Shown here one piece after another: positions 37,148 through 49,525 of a stretch of 64,000 bases of DNA; positions within the stretch are counted from its first letter, which is position 1; every line of letters starts with the position of its first letter. Origin of the DNA: Polytrichum commune (taxonomy: Eukaryota; Streptophyta; Polytrichopsida; Polytrichales; Polytrichaceae); the NCBI GenBank assembly GCA_950295325.1, contig OX485807.1, forward strand, positions 33,758,440-33,822,439, given 5' to 3'. The position numbers were made by a program, and so were the translations under genes. The notes under the pieces are model-generated. The model had not been told where the DNA came from. It ran no database searches and saw only the letters and a list, made by a program, of their open reading frames with translations.

Positions 37148-38893
37148 AGCCTTAAATTTATTATAAAAATAAATAAAAATAAAAACTCCCTCAATGAAAT
37201 CTCCAAGGAATTTGCAAATGCCTTGTCGGCACGAATTATATTCCAAATTTCTGGGTCGTTCAAAAAAACTTCGCTACACCTAAGCCCACAACCCACAACA
37301 TCACCACAGATCCTTCAATTGTAGGTCAAAAAACAACCATCAATCATCACATGAAAAACTAAACGAAGAAAGAATACCTACGAGCAAGTACGTAAGTAAG
37401 TAAGGTGGGAGATTGGGCTTTGTGTTCACGAAGATGCTTGTTGATGCTTTTTGAAGAGCACATATTTTGTTGATGCCCCTAAACAACCTAAAAATCATCA
37501 GAATGATGTGCTGTAGTAATAACACAACAGTTAATCGGTGTACAGAATGGAAATTTCCAACTGTTTCGGACAGTGTGACGAGGTAGATTAAACACTTGCT
37601 GCAATGCAACCTCCCATTTACAATGGTTGCCAATTTAGGGTTTCAAAAAGAAACTAGGGTTTTCGGTAATTCTGTGGCGAAGCAAGTTGACCACGGTTGG
37701 CAACTCCAATGTAATTGCCAACTGACAAATTCGTGCTATGGTTCCGAGGGAAATTACATTACAATCCCCAGCAGGTGCTGCAATCGCTTCCGAAAATGCA
37801 AAGCATGCAATTTAAGGGCACATTCTTCACCGTGATTCAACCAACGAAGGTTTTTCTAATCACAATAATAACGCGATCCCCAAACCATAAACCTTGGGTT
37901 TGTACCCTCCAACAGAGTTCCTAAAACCGAAGTAACCTTTTGCAACACAATTTAGGACACACACAAACACATAAAAGCAGGGGCTGTTACCAATTCGGAA
38001 AACAACACATGCACCCACATACTTGAAAGGAATCCTGGTGGAGAAGAAGAACGTTAAAATTCCAAATTCACTTCGATGGGTTACAGGATTGAAAATTCAG
38101 CCAACACTCACAAACTACACAACAAACCCATCACAATTTTTTCCTGACCTGCACTGCATGTAAGCTTAGCACAAACTTAGCACAGTTTTTGCTTACCAGA
38201 TGGCCAAGAGAGGTGCAGTATTGGCACAATTCGTGTGTCCCACGCTCTGTTCCTTGAGAATCCTTGAAAGCTGTCTGTAAATTGCAGCAGCACACATATG
38301 AGCGACATGCATAAGTTAGCTATGGAGAGGAGATGCAGATCAGCGAAGTTGATGGGATGAGCAACTTGAAGCGCAAGTAATAATCACTTTCATATTTGTC
38401 TGTATTGTGGTGTGAACGAGTCAAACAGAGACTCTTCCCTGCTCCTTCCTTTCCTCTTTGTCAAACATACTGTCACTCTCTCTCTCTCTCTCTTAACTTA
38501 TTGGTGGACTGACTTACCCTCACATTACTTAGAAGAGAGCGAATTATTGTATATGGGCATACCTCTCATCCATCCAACATAAAAATACATAAAAAATTAA
38601 CCCCTGTATGTTTGTTGCCGATTCATCTCCAATGATCTTGAATAGACTAATTTAGGATCTGTTGAAGTTATTTATGGTGAACTAAAAAGTTATTGAACTA
38701 AAAAGTTATTGAATCAACTAAAAAGTAACAATCTCAAAGTTGCATACTTTTTCAGGGTTTTTATGTTGGATGAGAAGTACGCTCGTATATGATAATTTCC
38801 TCCCTCCCATGACTAGGGCTACAGCTCATGCCAAACCACATGGACTCCACTTTGTCGAGCCATGACCCCATCATATATTTACAAACTTTCAGG
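37148..38893. other. NUB1 5' flank and intergenic
   Basis: No coding exon is recognised. It probably holds the NUB1 leader and promoter (37148-37400 is AC-rich). It contains a (TC)n microsatellite at 38474-38494. A stretch at 38530-38800 has repeated AACTAAAAAGTTATTGAA phrases. Confidence 0.45.
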
Positions 38894-39480
38894 GGGGAGG
38901 GGTATCAGGGCCAGGGCCCGTGTTCCGGCAGCCTTGTTGAAAAAAATTCAAAATTTTCTGATCCCACCGAACATTGTTGCTTGCCCCCACCCCCAACTTT
39001 TTTGATAAATAAAAAATGGCCCTTACATTCCCAAGGGATTGAGAGCATCGCGACTGTGGAAAACCTACGACGAGGTGAGAGAGCCTCCCGTTACTACAAA
39101 TGGAACCGGCATCTTCGAGCACCAATACCTGTTACCTTGAGAGATCGGTACCTATTTTCACCAGCATGTGCTAGGTACTACAGGCGAGTCCAACACGTAC
39201 TCCTTCTTGATGTCATTTACATGACGTTTGATGTCGTTATGGCAAATCCAAATTTCGTACTCTACATTGTTAGTGGAGTGATATTTCTTCTTCAATTCTT
39301 TGTATGTAGGAGCAGGGGTGCCATGTTTGCCAGTTCCGACCTTGGATGTTACACAAAATCCTTTGTATTGGTTTGCATCACCAAATATCTCTTGGCAAAA
39401 TTGGGTGGCAATATAGCAATGTGCCAATGGGAAGAAGGGAAGTCGATTTCTAAAACTGATGTGATGTGTGCGACATCATA
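38894..39480 (-). mobile_element. hAT-like transposase remnant (DUF659-type region)
   Basis: On the minus strand, 39427-39158 encodes a stretch whose pattern FCVTSKVGTGKHGTPAPTYK followed by ELKKKYH recalls the hAT DUF659 segment (x-F..V...G.G...P.Y..L+..YL). The left edge near 38894 begins CAGGGCCAGGGCCCGTG, like a hAT terminus. No catalytic part or zinc finger is readable and no right TIR was found, so it is a truncated DNA-transposon remnant. The longer plus-strand ORF over it is antisense. Confidence 0.35.
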
Positions 39481-42400
39481 CACTACATGGTCTATTGAAT
39501 GTGGGTGACTTGATCTTTGCATTTCACTTCAAGCTAGCTAAAATATGGGATTATACTACTTTGAAATGTTTTCCATGATTTCTTGATTGTCCTATCACAT
39601 TTCACCCAACTGAGGAAGAGGATAGCATGAAGAAAACATGTTCAATAGAGTTGCCTCCAGATGATTTTGACATGAATGTAAACAATGATATCGTTGTAGA
39701 AGTAGCTAAACGAGTAGGGAGAGGATATCATAAATGTACCACAACCACTGATGAGGCACAACCAACATCTTTCTCAAGTTGTCTTTATTGCAACCCTCCC
39801 CTATTCCATATGCAATCACATCTAGTTCTTAAGAAAATAAAGTGACTATGCTTCCCCTGAGTTCCTGTGTTTTGCACTCTCAACAAGTGCCAAAATCCAA
39901 TGTGAGTAGTGCCTCACCCTCGGGGCTTGGTTGTTCAGTCTTATTGGACAAGAATTTAATACCAACAATGATGGAGATCAGTGCAAATGAGAACCCACAT
40001 ATATTGGAAACATTTAATTTTATGAATAAAGTTAGTACATTGATAACATTAATATAATGTTGTCCATTATATTTCAATCACTTCATAATAGGCCAAGTGG
40101 ATTGTTCTTAGGTTTAAGTTTTACCCTTGATGCTTTGTCCTTAGGTGGGCTTTGGGAGGAAGAAAAACGTGTATGCGGAGGCTTACACATTTTGAGGGTT
40201 TGATCTAATTATTGCCAACTTGCTAGAAGGTCTTTCTATACCCAATGTCTCTTCTCCTTCTAATAAAACCTCCTTTGAAATGATGTAGCGGCCCCATCTA
40301 GTTGCATACAAGGACGACTCTATATTAATTGATTCAATCATGTCACTACTTTGTGATCCAAAACCAACTCCTATTTCATGTGGATTTGTAGCACACAATG
40401 CCACTGGTGATTGTAAGGAAGAGCATGTTATGAAGGTGTAGCAAGAAAATTGAATGAGTACGTAAGTTTGCCATTTATCCATGTTATCTACCAATTTAAC
40501 ATCCATATCTTGAGAAATGTTGACTTGAATTCTAACATTTTTGGTGTCTTTTGGCTGGAAAAATGAAAAGCATGATTTTCCTTCCAAACTCTATGGTATT
40601 ACCTCCATATGCGCAGAGTGTCATGCAAATCACACCAAAATCAGCGACACCGGTTCCTCGGCGTAGGTCTAAATGTTTTTTTTTGTCTTCCATACATAGA
40701 TGTCAAGGCATAGAAGGGCAACAATCTTGATGATCACTTCTTAGATCAAGACTAAATTGGTAGTTTGATGTGAGTGTGTGTTCCATGGTTTTGATTTGCA
40801 TTTTTAGTAATAACAAAAGTGTTGTGTGCATAATTGATCATTTGACCACCTTATTCTCCCATGTGTTCAATTAAACTTCCAATTTTACCTTTTTTGCATT
40901 TAATGTGCCGGTTTGCAATGATAAAAAAAATACAATTTGAGAACAAGGTCACAAGTGTTGGCAATTTGATTTTCTTTGTCAACTTGTTTTCATGCACACT
41001 TTGGTAATTCATAAATAAACTCAAAAAAATAAAATTCAAAATGACCTCCTCAAAAGAGCATCAAATTGATGCGTGCCAATTGATGTTCTTCTTCTAGTAA
41101 AGGTAGCGCTACCTTTGAGTTTGACCTAGGCCATTTAAAATTTATTACGGGTAGTTACTTTCACTAATTATAATTAATTATGTTAATATCTAGGACAAAA
41201 ATAATGTGAAGTGACAATATAGGTTCAAATATATCTTAGATTAGAATCTAAACAAATCTAGATAGCTATAAAACAACAAGAACACTTGGTGTGGCCAAAA
41301 TGGTAGTGGAAAAGTCTTCCGAAATCCGCATTGGAAACTATTTTTGACACATTTTTTAAGTTATTATTTTTTTATCAATTCTCCATTCCTATAGGCTTGC
41401 TTTGCAAGCTTTCTTTTCTTGTTAAGGTAGCATTGTGGGTACTCAAAGGGTACCTTGCTAGCATTCCTACTTAATGTTATGTTTAGTAACTAAATGTAAT
41501 TATATATCTATGGTTATAGGACCAAAATGCGTGTATTTCCAAGTCTTAATTTTTCCTCACTGCTCACCACTCATACAATAGCACTCCCTAGGGCGAGGAA
41601 TAGTACAAGCGTGTGATTTGATATGCTTGTATTAGGGTTTTTCTGTTGTTGGGTGTAGTGTCTGTTGGTTATTGTCATGATTATATTTGTTTGGGGTTTT
41701 TTTCACGGAGAGGACTATGACGTATGTTGGGATTAACCAAAGGATTTTGTGGTGAAGTCTTGGGATTGGGGTTGTAGGAAGTGTTGGCCATGTGGTGTGT
41801 TTTTGTTCTAGTTCAATCTTTCCCATAATCATTGAGCCTTGTTAGTGGTATGGTTGTGATGTAGGCTCCTATTTGGTCATATATATATTGGATTCTAGTC
41901 CTTGCATTGTATGGTAGGTTTGGAGGCGACGGTGTCTTTGCCTAGGTTACATTCTTTGATGAGTTAAGTTAGGGGTTTCAATAGGTGGCCAAATGAATCT
42001 CCGATCCTTGGATTGTGAGAAATTGAGACAAGAATTCTACTTGAGGAGGATTCTTGTCTCATATTTTTTCATGTAAATTTATGAATTAGAAATAAATTAT
42101 GGTCTAGGGTGATGTTTGGATGAAAGGGTTAGAAATCTTCTACCCATTTTGCCCATGTTATTTGGAGGTTGCATTCCATTGGCATAAACAGTAGTGTTGT
42201 TTTATAGTTTTATGAAAATTTTGTATCAAAAGATACATTTTGTAACAACTTTAACAAAAACGATTTGAACTACTCTTTGCATCACAAACCAAGTGAAAAA
42301 TTTTAAAAAATCAAATTAAGATCTTGGATTCAGTTGATGAAAACCAAAAGTGACCTTATACACATTTTGAAGTCTAGTTCATTTCAAAGGTCGCTTTTAC

Positions 42401-42955
42401 AAAAGGAAAGAATGATACATTTACCATGATGTTTGCTCAACATACATCCCACCCTAAGTTATAAGCATATCTCATACCACGTTCAAAATCTCCAAACATT
42501 GTATCATTAAGAAGAGGATAGAAAGTCCGAAAATAGCACAACTTATATTGGCAAAGACAACTCCACACTTGTCCCACATATAGAATTGCTTATTAGAGTA
42601 TCCAAATATCAACACAAGGGCAGAGTGAACTCCCTTGCATTTTTGAGAATCACTTTTGAGATATTAATACAAGTAAATTCAGCAACCAATGGGCAGACAA
42701 AAAACATAAGAGGCTGACGTTACCTTTGTTGTTGTATGCAAGAACTCTCACAACTTATAGAAGAGTCCCCCATAAATTAGTTAAGAAGTTAGAAGACTCA
42801 TCACTATATACTCAATGATGTTCAAGTGGCATGTGTGTTTTCCTGCTTCAATGACCTAAAGGTACTTGAGAGAATCGTTAAGAATCAGACCCTTAAGTTT
42901 TCTTTGACATGAATGTTAATACAAGCTCTAGACAAATGTGTCGAGGGGCATGGCA
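39481..42955. other. Gene-poor stretch, no gene recognised
   Basis: A minus-strand frame at 40183-40587 (NPHEIGVGFGSQSSDMIES) and a plus frame at 39627-39842 may be further remnants of the hAT-like element, but no domain is nameable. From 41100 to 42950 the sequence is AT-rich with nothing recognisable. Confidence 0.4.
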
Positions 42956-42959
42956 CTCA

Positions 42960-43330
42960 GAATTTATGGTCTATCAAACTTATGCTGATATGAGTGAAGA
43001 AGAACAAATGGCACATCAGCAAGTCATAAGCACAATCAACATCAATGCTACGAACTAGGCTCTCAAACTCCTTCAATGCTCCAACGATCCCTATGAGTGT
43101 TGGACAAGATTGAAAGCAAGATACGAATCTGACAGTGGTCCTCGCTGAGTGATGCTAGCATCATTTTTAGGCTGATCATAAATTGAATGAAAGATAGAGC
43201 CAAGCAGGCTTTGGTAACAATACAATGTCTTAATTTTGGTTGCACATAGAATTTTTGTTTGTGGCCTAACTTACATTACTGTTACCTCCCTCCAGATTTC
43301 AGTAATGTCAATTAATTTGCTAAACTGATA
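42960..43330 (+). mobile_element. Ty1/copia-type LTR retrotransposon fossil, gag fragment
   Basis: A short plus-strand stretch matches the copia-type gag (UBN2-like) pattern around DPYECWTRLKARYES. Only this part is visible; no LTRs, integrase or reverse transcriptase are near. It is broken in several places and clearly old. It lies just downstream of the DECR stop codon. Confidence 0.5.
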
Positions 43331-43428
43331 GAATAGCAAGCTACTTTCAAGATAATGAATGTCACTACCTACCTACCCCAAGGAAGAGGTCCATTTAGAG
43401 GGGAGAAAATAATAATTCGGTCAACTGT

Positions 43429-46400
43429 TTACAGCTTGCTCTTTGGAGCCCCCCTTCCTGGTTGCGCCATCCTGGACCTCGTTTCAATGGCACGACCAAT
43501 TTCGCGCAGATGTTCTTTTGACATTCGCCGTGGTTTTGAAAGCCAATCCCCACCGTCCACCACAAGGATTTCTCCATTTATGTACGCACCTGAAATTATA
43601 ATAATCAAGTACAAAATCAGAACAGCACCTATATACAAATTAGCCCTCACTCATGAAGGTTCTCCCACCAATGTGATAAAATCCTGGAAACTTAACATTA
43701 ACCATGAGCTTGTAAAAATAAACATGACACTTCATGTGGATAACACTTTTAGGTGACTTTCTACCTAAATAAAGATCAGGTGCACAAACTTTATTCGCGA
43801 CCTATCAATTTGACTGAGGTAAGTGGCCAATAAGGACACTTTTATCTCTGCGTCCACTTCTCTTAGTATATGAAAGAAGTGATTAGTGCAAGATGATTAT
43901 CAAAATAAAAACAAATTCCGTAGCCATTTCCCTTATGCTTTTTGAAGCTCGTATTTATAGCTTATGCATTATCAAAGTGAAGATTCTCCTCCTTATTGAT
44001 TAATCATATAGGTACCCCCAAACATGCCAACTATAGAGCCTACAATGATAAACAAACGTTAAGCACATAGTCCAATCTTTTTTAAACACAAGATGTCTTC
44101 TTGGTGTTTGTTTTTAGATCCACACTTAACCACACACCATTCAAATACAGGCGCCCATAAAGATAAGTAACTAAATATAGGTCCACTTGGTGCTTACCTG
44201 ACTTGGATGTGACACTATTGAGATAGAGGTGCCTAATCGGTTACTTATCTTAATCATACACCTCTATTTGAGTGCAATGTGGTTGTGTGTGGCTCCAAGA
44301 ACAGATTTCAAAAAAACACCATGTGTTTAAAAGAGATTGGACTGTGAGCTCTAAATATAATAACCATTTTAAGCTCCACATTCAACATAATTGGGGGGAC
44401 CTATATGACCATTTAATGTGCACAAGAATCTTAATTTTGATAATGAATAAGGTATTTATATGAGCTCTGAAAATTATGAGGAAGGTGGCTTCGGCCTCAA
44501 TTTGGATTTGCTGACCATTTCGTACTAATTGCATGTTTCATATCCTAGGAGAAAGTGGGCTAGTCTGATGTAGTAATCATTTAAGCCCCATCAACCTTAA
44601 TGACAACAATTTCACAGCATGAATTCAATTAAAACCCTTGCATATTGAACATCATCTGGGATTAATTATTCACTGTGGCAAGGTTACCTGCATTGCATGA
44701 GAGATATATGGCAGCCATAGCTATCTCCCACTTCTCTCCCATCCTCCCTAATGGGATGATTTTCTGTGCAGTGACTTTGGCTTCCTCTGGGTTCAACTTA
44801 TCCATGCCAGGTGTATCAGCAATTGGTCCTGGTGCAATACAATTGCATCGGATTCCATAATCAGTTCCCCACTCCAGAGCGAAATTTTTCGTCAAACTAT
44901 CAACTGCTGCCTGCATTACAGAAACAGAAAAAATGAAAACAACTTAACTTTTGTTGATAGTAAATCAAGTCACTTTCACAATTTGCTTCATCAGTTTCAT
45001 GATAATTTAGTCTACTTGGAGAATTAGGTGGGTTCACATAGGGTCCAGGTCCAAGAAACTTGGGGTCCAAACACGCCTTAAATGCACCTTACTTCTGGAC
45101 TCAAAATTGGACCCAAGGTTGAGGATGGGTTTCTCAAACTAGGAGTATTTCCCGAGGACCACCAAAAATTTGGCGGGAGAGTAATGCCATAATACTGCCA
45201 CTTCAAATTTTCATACTTTGGATCTGGATGCTAGTGTGAACTCCTTGGGTCCAAAAAAAGTCTCTTGACCCATGGGATCATTCGATTATGGAGTTTCTTC
45301 GGTCTTGGCCCCTAGTGTAAGCCCACCCTTAGTAAGGGCAAGTACATGTGTCTCCCACCATGGGAACTTCTCAAGAAGAATTTCAGGGACAAAGAACCAC
45401 AAAAGGGCTAGTTTAGAAAATTAGTTTGGGCCACATTAAATCGGGAATTTAGTGTAGTATCATGTCTTATTCAAATGACTCCAGGTAAACTTGACCACAA
45501 GGATCGTAGAAAGATCCAAACATAAAAAGACAAAACAATTGTCACATGATGACAGAGACAATGATATTAAGAGAGTGAATGTAACTCAAAAAAACTCTGA
45601 AACCCTTATACTGTCACATTGTTAATATCCATGACTGCCACAGAATGTAATAAATAAACCACAAGAAAACACAGTTTCTGAGGAGGGACCAACAGCTTTA
45701 AAGCACTAGTCCCATTCTGGTTCGAGAATTACATCCATTTGATATCCATAGACTCGAGCAAAAACTGATAAAAGGAGTCGAGAAGCATGAAGGGAACGTA
45801 ACCCGTCACATTGACTCGAAAACTACGGGTATTAGTTAGGTATTGTGGTCAGGAAAAGAAAGTTCTCGTTTTTAGAGAATGTATTATTCACCTTTGCTGC
45901 AGAGACATGAATTTGATACCACGATGCTGCGTAATGCAAGGTGGCGCTGATGTTGATGATGACTCCACTGTCTTCAGGACCCTTGCCTTTGCCTCCCTTC
46001 TTCAGATATTGCACAGCTGAATGGCACATTGTGAAGGTCCCAACCGCGTCGATATCCATAACTGTGCAGATTGGCACAGAAGGTAAGCAGACAACACAAA
46101 ACAAACGATGGCTTTACACTAAAGTGTAAGACCAAAGGAACTCCAAAATTGAGAGATCCTATTGGTCAAGGGCAAAATTTTGGACCCAAGGAGTGTACAC
46201 TGGGGTCCAAGTCCACGGTATGAAAAAATGAAGTGGTGCTATTGTGGCATCATATTCCCACCAAATCTTGGGGCAGTCCTCACTCAAGAATATACAACTC
46301 CTAGTTTGAGAAAGCAATCTTCAAGCTTAAGGCCCAATCTGGAGTGTGCAAATAAGGTCCATTAAAGGGGTGTTTTGGACCCCAAGTTCCTTTACACTTG

Positions 46401-48844
46401 TGTATAGACAGACAGACAAACACAGTGTATGTTTTTTTATTACAGTAACTGTAAGTAGGTCATCTGCTTGAGGCATTATTCAGGCTTAAACTCAAAGCAG
46501 GTGCCTAGGGATTGTACACAGGGCAATTCTTATTAATAAGTAGAAGCAAACCCAGTCGTACAAAAAACGATATGTGGGCCTTATGTGGTCACTCTCCTTA
46601 ACTCCACCTATGTACGAGTGGTAGATGACAAGGCTTGTAGTTAAGAATAGACACTAAAAAGAAATGTTTTACAATGAGATTGGACTATGTGCTCAAAATA
46701 TACACCATTCCTAGGTTCAAAAGTGAACATCGTCACAATTGGGAGCGCCAATGTGATGACTTCAAGAGAAACAGAGACTCTGAACTTTGACCTCTTATAA
46801 CCCTTGCATCTCAAGTCCCGCTTCCGATGAAAAACGAGATGACAATCTTCATGATTCATAAGAATTCCTGATCCGATCAACCTGTCAAATAGTACTACCT
46901 GTTTTGAAGCCATTAGGAGAAAGGTCCTCAGCTGCAATGAGAAAGTTCCCTGCAGCCGCATTGATGAGAATGTCCAGCCTGCCCAGCTGCTCCACCACAC
47001 TGTTCACCACCCGGATTGCATCTTCCTTGTTGCGCACATCACCTTCCATTCCTATGGCCTGCCATATACACCATGCAAACAATGTCAGGGTTTTAAAATT
47101 TCTTCCCGTCACACATCCTGTGCCTAGCTTTGGAAATGCACAAGGCCAAGTGACCCCAAAAACCCACAGAACGCAAACCGGGCTGTTGATACATTCTGAC
47201 AAGACATTCTGAGGCAATTGGCAAGGGCTTTGAGGAGCAACGCTTTCTACAAAAGCATTTTTTATGTCGCCTTCCATTCCTGTGGCCTACCATATACACC
47301 ATACATTGCCTGGGAGGGAAAAGAATTTACTTCCTTTGCTCAATTTGTGTCGAGTCTTCCTGTTCCTAGATTTGGAATTGCAAAAGAGCAAGTGATCTAA
47401 AAACGCACAGAATGCAAACTGGGATGTCGACACATTCTGAACCAAAAACTGAGGCAATTGGCAAGGGCTTTGAACCTCAGCACCCTGTGTCTAAAAAATA
47501 CTTCTTTTTCTTACCTTGTGCACATTTACCCACAAACAGATACAATCCAAGTTTCAGCCTCAAACAGCAATTTGTGCTGGGTTTCCCGTTCCTAAGACTG
47601 GAAGTGTTCAAGAGCAAGTCACTCAAAACTGCATAGAATACAACTGGGATGTCAACGCATTCTAAACAAAATTCTCAGGTCATCGACAAGGGCTTTGAAC
47701 CTCAACACCCTCTTTCTACAGAACCATTATTGTGCTTACTTTGTGCACATTTATTCACATGGACATACTATTCAATGGGAGGGATAGCGGTGGCGCAATC
47801 AGGTGAGAAATTCCAGCCTAACAGAGCAAATTTTCCTAGGAAACCACGGAATGCAAACTGGGTTGTCGATACATTCTGATAATTATTCTGAGGTTATATC
47901 GACAGGAGCTTTGAACCTCAGCACCCTGTGTCTACAGAAGCCATTATTGTGCTTACTTTGTGCACATTTGCTCACATGGACGTACGACGAATCCGAGGTA
48001 GGGATAGCGGTGGCGCCATCAGCTGAGAAATTCCAGACTCAAAAAAAAGCAGCCTGTTTCCAGCTTAGCAACTCCCCAAGAGCAAGTGACCCAAAATCCC
48101 CACAGTATGTAAAATGGGCTGTCGACACATTCTGAACAAAAATTCTGATGCAAACAACAAGGGCTTCGAACCTCAGCACCCTATTTCTAGTTCCATCGAC
48201 AAGAGCTTTGAACCTCAGAACCCTGTTTCTCGAGAAGCATCATTGCTTTTCTTACTTTATGCACATTTGCTCACATGCACATACGATCAATCCGAGGTAG
48301 GGATAGTGGTGGTGCAATCATCTGAGAAATGTCAGACTCTAAAAGAAATTTGTCCTTGGAAACCACAGAATGCAAACTGGGATGTCGAACATGTTAAAAC
48401 AACAATTCTAATTCCATCGACAAGAGCTCTGAACCTCAGCACCCTGTTTCTCCAGAATCATCATTATTATCATTACTTTGCGCACATTTGCTCACATGGA
48501 CATACAATCAATCCCAGCTAGGGATAGTGATGGCGCCATCAACTGAGAAATTCCAGACTCAAAAAAAAATTAAGCACCCCCCAGCAAATTTCCCAAGAAG
48601 AGCATCACCAAAAAAGAGAACAACAACAACAACAACAACAACGAACCTTAATTCCAAGAGACTCGAGGTCCACCACAGCTGCGTCCAGCACATGTTTCCT
48701 GCGCCCCATGATGGCAATCTTGGCGCCATGGAGACCGAATTGAGTGGCAATCTCGAAGCCTATCCCCGATCCCCCACCTGTGATGAGCGCCACCTTCCCC
48801 TGCAACACAACATTCTTGAACGGAGACTCAAAGCTGCCATCCAT
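43429..48844 (-). CDS. DECR: Peroxisomal 2,4-dienoyl-CoA reductase (SDR family), complete, five exons
   Basis: It reduces 2,4-dienoyl-CoA with NADPH during peroxisomal beta-oxidation of unsaturated fatty acids. Exons: 48844-48647, 47058-46899, 46061-45892, 44910-44688 and 43589-43429. All have GT-AG ends with correct phase; 912 bp, 303 aa, against about 298 in Arabidopsis. Start ATG 48844 gives MDGSFESPFK. Features: Rossmann TGGGSGIG (22-29), NAAAGNF (99-105), ISATLHYAASWYQIHVSAAK with the conserved Lys at about 176 in place of a standard YxxxK, and APGPI. The C terminus is SKL, a canonical peroxisome signal (PTS1). Intron 1 (1.6 kb) is a tandem array that includes a duplicate of the exon-2 start; intron 4 holds an inverted MITE pair. 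The gene looks intact. Confidence 0.95.
43817..44198 (+). mobile_element. MITE family E in DECR intron 4, left member of an inverted pair
   Basis: It starts GAGGTAAGTGGCC and carries the family core (CATATAGGTACCCCCAAACA, TTCTTGGTGTTTG). It ends GGTCCACTTGGTGCTTACC. It faces a second copy 28 bases away. Confidence 0.72.
44226..44590 (-). mobile_element. MITE family E in DECR intron 4, right member of an inverted pair
   Basis: AGGTGCCTAATCGGTTACTT at the left and CATTTAAGCCCC at the right are the family TIRs in reverse. The interior CAACATAATTGGGGGGACC and AAATTATGAGGAAGGTGGC match other copies in the opposite orientation. Confidence 0.78.
45027..45328. mobile_element. MITE family V in DECR intron 3, TTA-flanked
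   Basis: The left GGTGGGTTCACATAGGGTCC and the right end GGCCCCTAGTGTAAGCCCACC form imperfect TIRs. TTA lies on both sides (45024-45026 and 45329-45331). 302 bp, non-coding, Tourist-like. Confidence 0.82.
46105..46415. mobile_element. MITE family V in DECR intron 2
   Basis: It shares TTTTGGACCCAAGGAGTGTA, CATATTCCCACCAAATCTTG and AGTTTGAGAAAGCAATCTTC phrases with 45027-45328 and 23128-23420. The ends GTGTAAGACCAA / GTTCCTTTACACTTG are worn TIRs. Confidence 0.65.
46569..46850 (-). mobile_element. MITE family E variant in DECR intron 2, inverted
   Basis: It starts TATGTGGGCCTTATGTGGTC and continues through GACACTAAAAAGAAATGTTT and GAACTTTGACCTCTTATAAC, the reverse complement of the NUB1-intron copy at 31525-31818. 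It ends close to the acceptor-distal side of DECR exon 2. Confidence 0.65.
47040..48560. repeat. Tandem repeat filling DECR intron 1, period about 215-265 bp, includes a copy of the exon-2 start
   Basis: CATTCTGA-type phrases after GTCGA(C/T)A recur near 47182, 47430, 47650, 47866, 48120 and 48385. AAGGGCTTTGAACCTCAGCA recurs near 47470, 47685, 47905, 48158 and 48425. The first unit overlaps exon 2: CTTCCATTCCTATGGCCTGC at 47043 is repeated as CTTCCATTCCTGTGGCCTAC at 47271, duplicating the acceptor and first codons of exon 2. Confidence 0.88.
48620..48642. repeat. (CAA)n microsatellite next to the DECR exon-1 donor
   Basis: Seven CAA triplets start 5 bases inside intron 1 from the exon-1 donor. 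On the gene strand this is a (TTG)n run. Confidence 0.85.
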
Positions 48845-49171
48845 CCTTTCTCTTTGCAAAAGCTTCCTGATACTTCAAATTTATGCAATGCTTTCTTTCC
48901 TTCCTTCCAATTCTCTCCCTCCACCTCAAGGGTAACGTAAGGAGTGCAACCTCGAAGTATGGAGTGTGCAGTTGTGAGAGATTTGTGTGTTGCTAAATTT
49001 GAGTGGGATTCACTTGATGGTGCTTGTTGTGTAGTCAACCTAATTGCTCACACAATCTAAGTGTGTCTGCATCTTTGACCGGTGGGTGGGTAGCATTGGG
49101 TCTAATTTCGCTTGGGAAGCTCCCATTTTGCTTTCGGTGCTCTCCGGTGCTCTACCATCATCACATGGTTA
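48845..49171. other. DECR 5' flank: leader and promoter
   Basis: The CT-rich leader-like segment 48885-48935 lies directly upstream of the start codon. No clear TATA box was placed. Confidence 0.4.
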
Positions 49172-49525
49172 GGTAATGGGTCTTAAATGGTTACTTTTTC
49201 CAACTAGCCAACTTCTCCTAGGATATGAAACATGAGATTACAAGATTGCCACTTTCCTCACAATTTTTGGAGCTTGTATGAACATCTTGTTCATCATTGG
49301 AGTGAAGATTTTGTGCCCATTCAATGGTCATATAGGTTCCTCCAGTTATGTTGACTATCGATCTTAGAATGGTTAGCATATTTTGAGTATGCAATCCAAT
49401 CCCTGTTAAACACATGTATTTTTGGTATCCATTCTTGAATCCACATGAAACCGCATACCACTCAAATACAAGTGTTCGATTGAGACAAGTAACCGAATAG
49501 GGCACTTCTACCCTGCGTCTACCTT
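49172..49525 (+). mobile_element. MITE family E, best-preserved copy
   Basis: It starts GGTAATGGGTCTTAAATGGT and ends with its imperfect inverse before TTA. TTA flanks both ends. The core GGTCATATAGGTTCCTCCAG and TGTTAAACACATGTATTTTT is the reference for the family (15528, 28605, 33170, 43817, 44226). Confidence 0.8.

Noticed and set aside
38828-39508. A 226-codon plus-strand open frame
   Set aside because: It is antisense to the better-patterned minus-strand hAT-like segment, starts in C-rich simple sequence and shows no domain.
47412-48521. A chain of plus-strand frames in DECR intron 1
   Set aside because: Each is the same tandem unit translated again; there is no domain and they lie inside the intron of a conserved gene.
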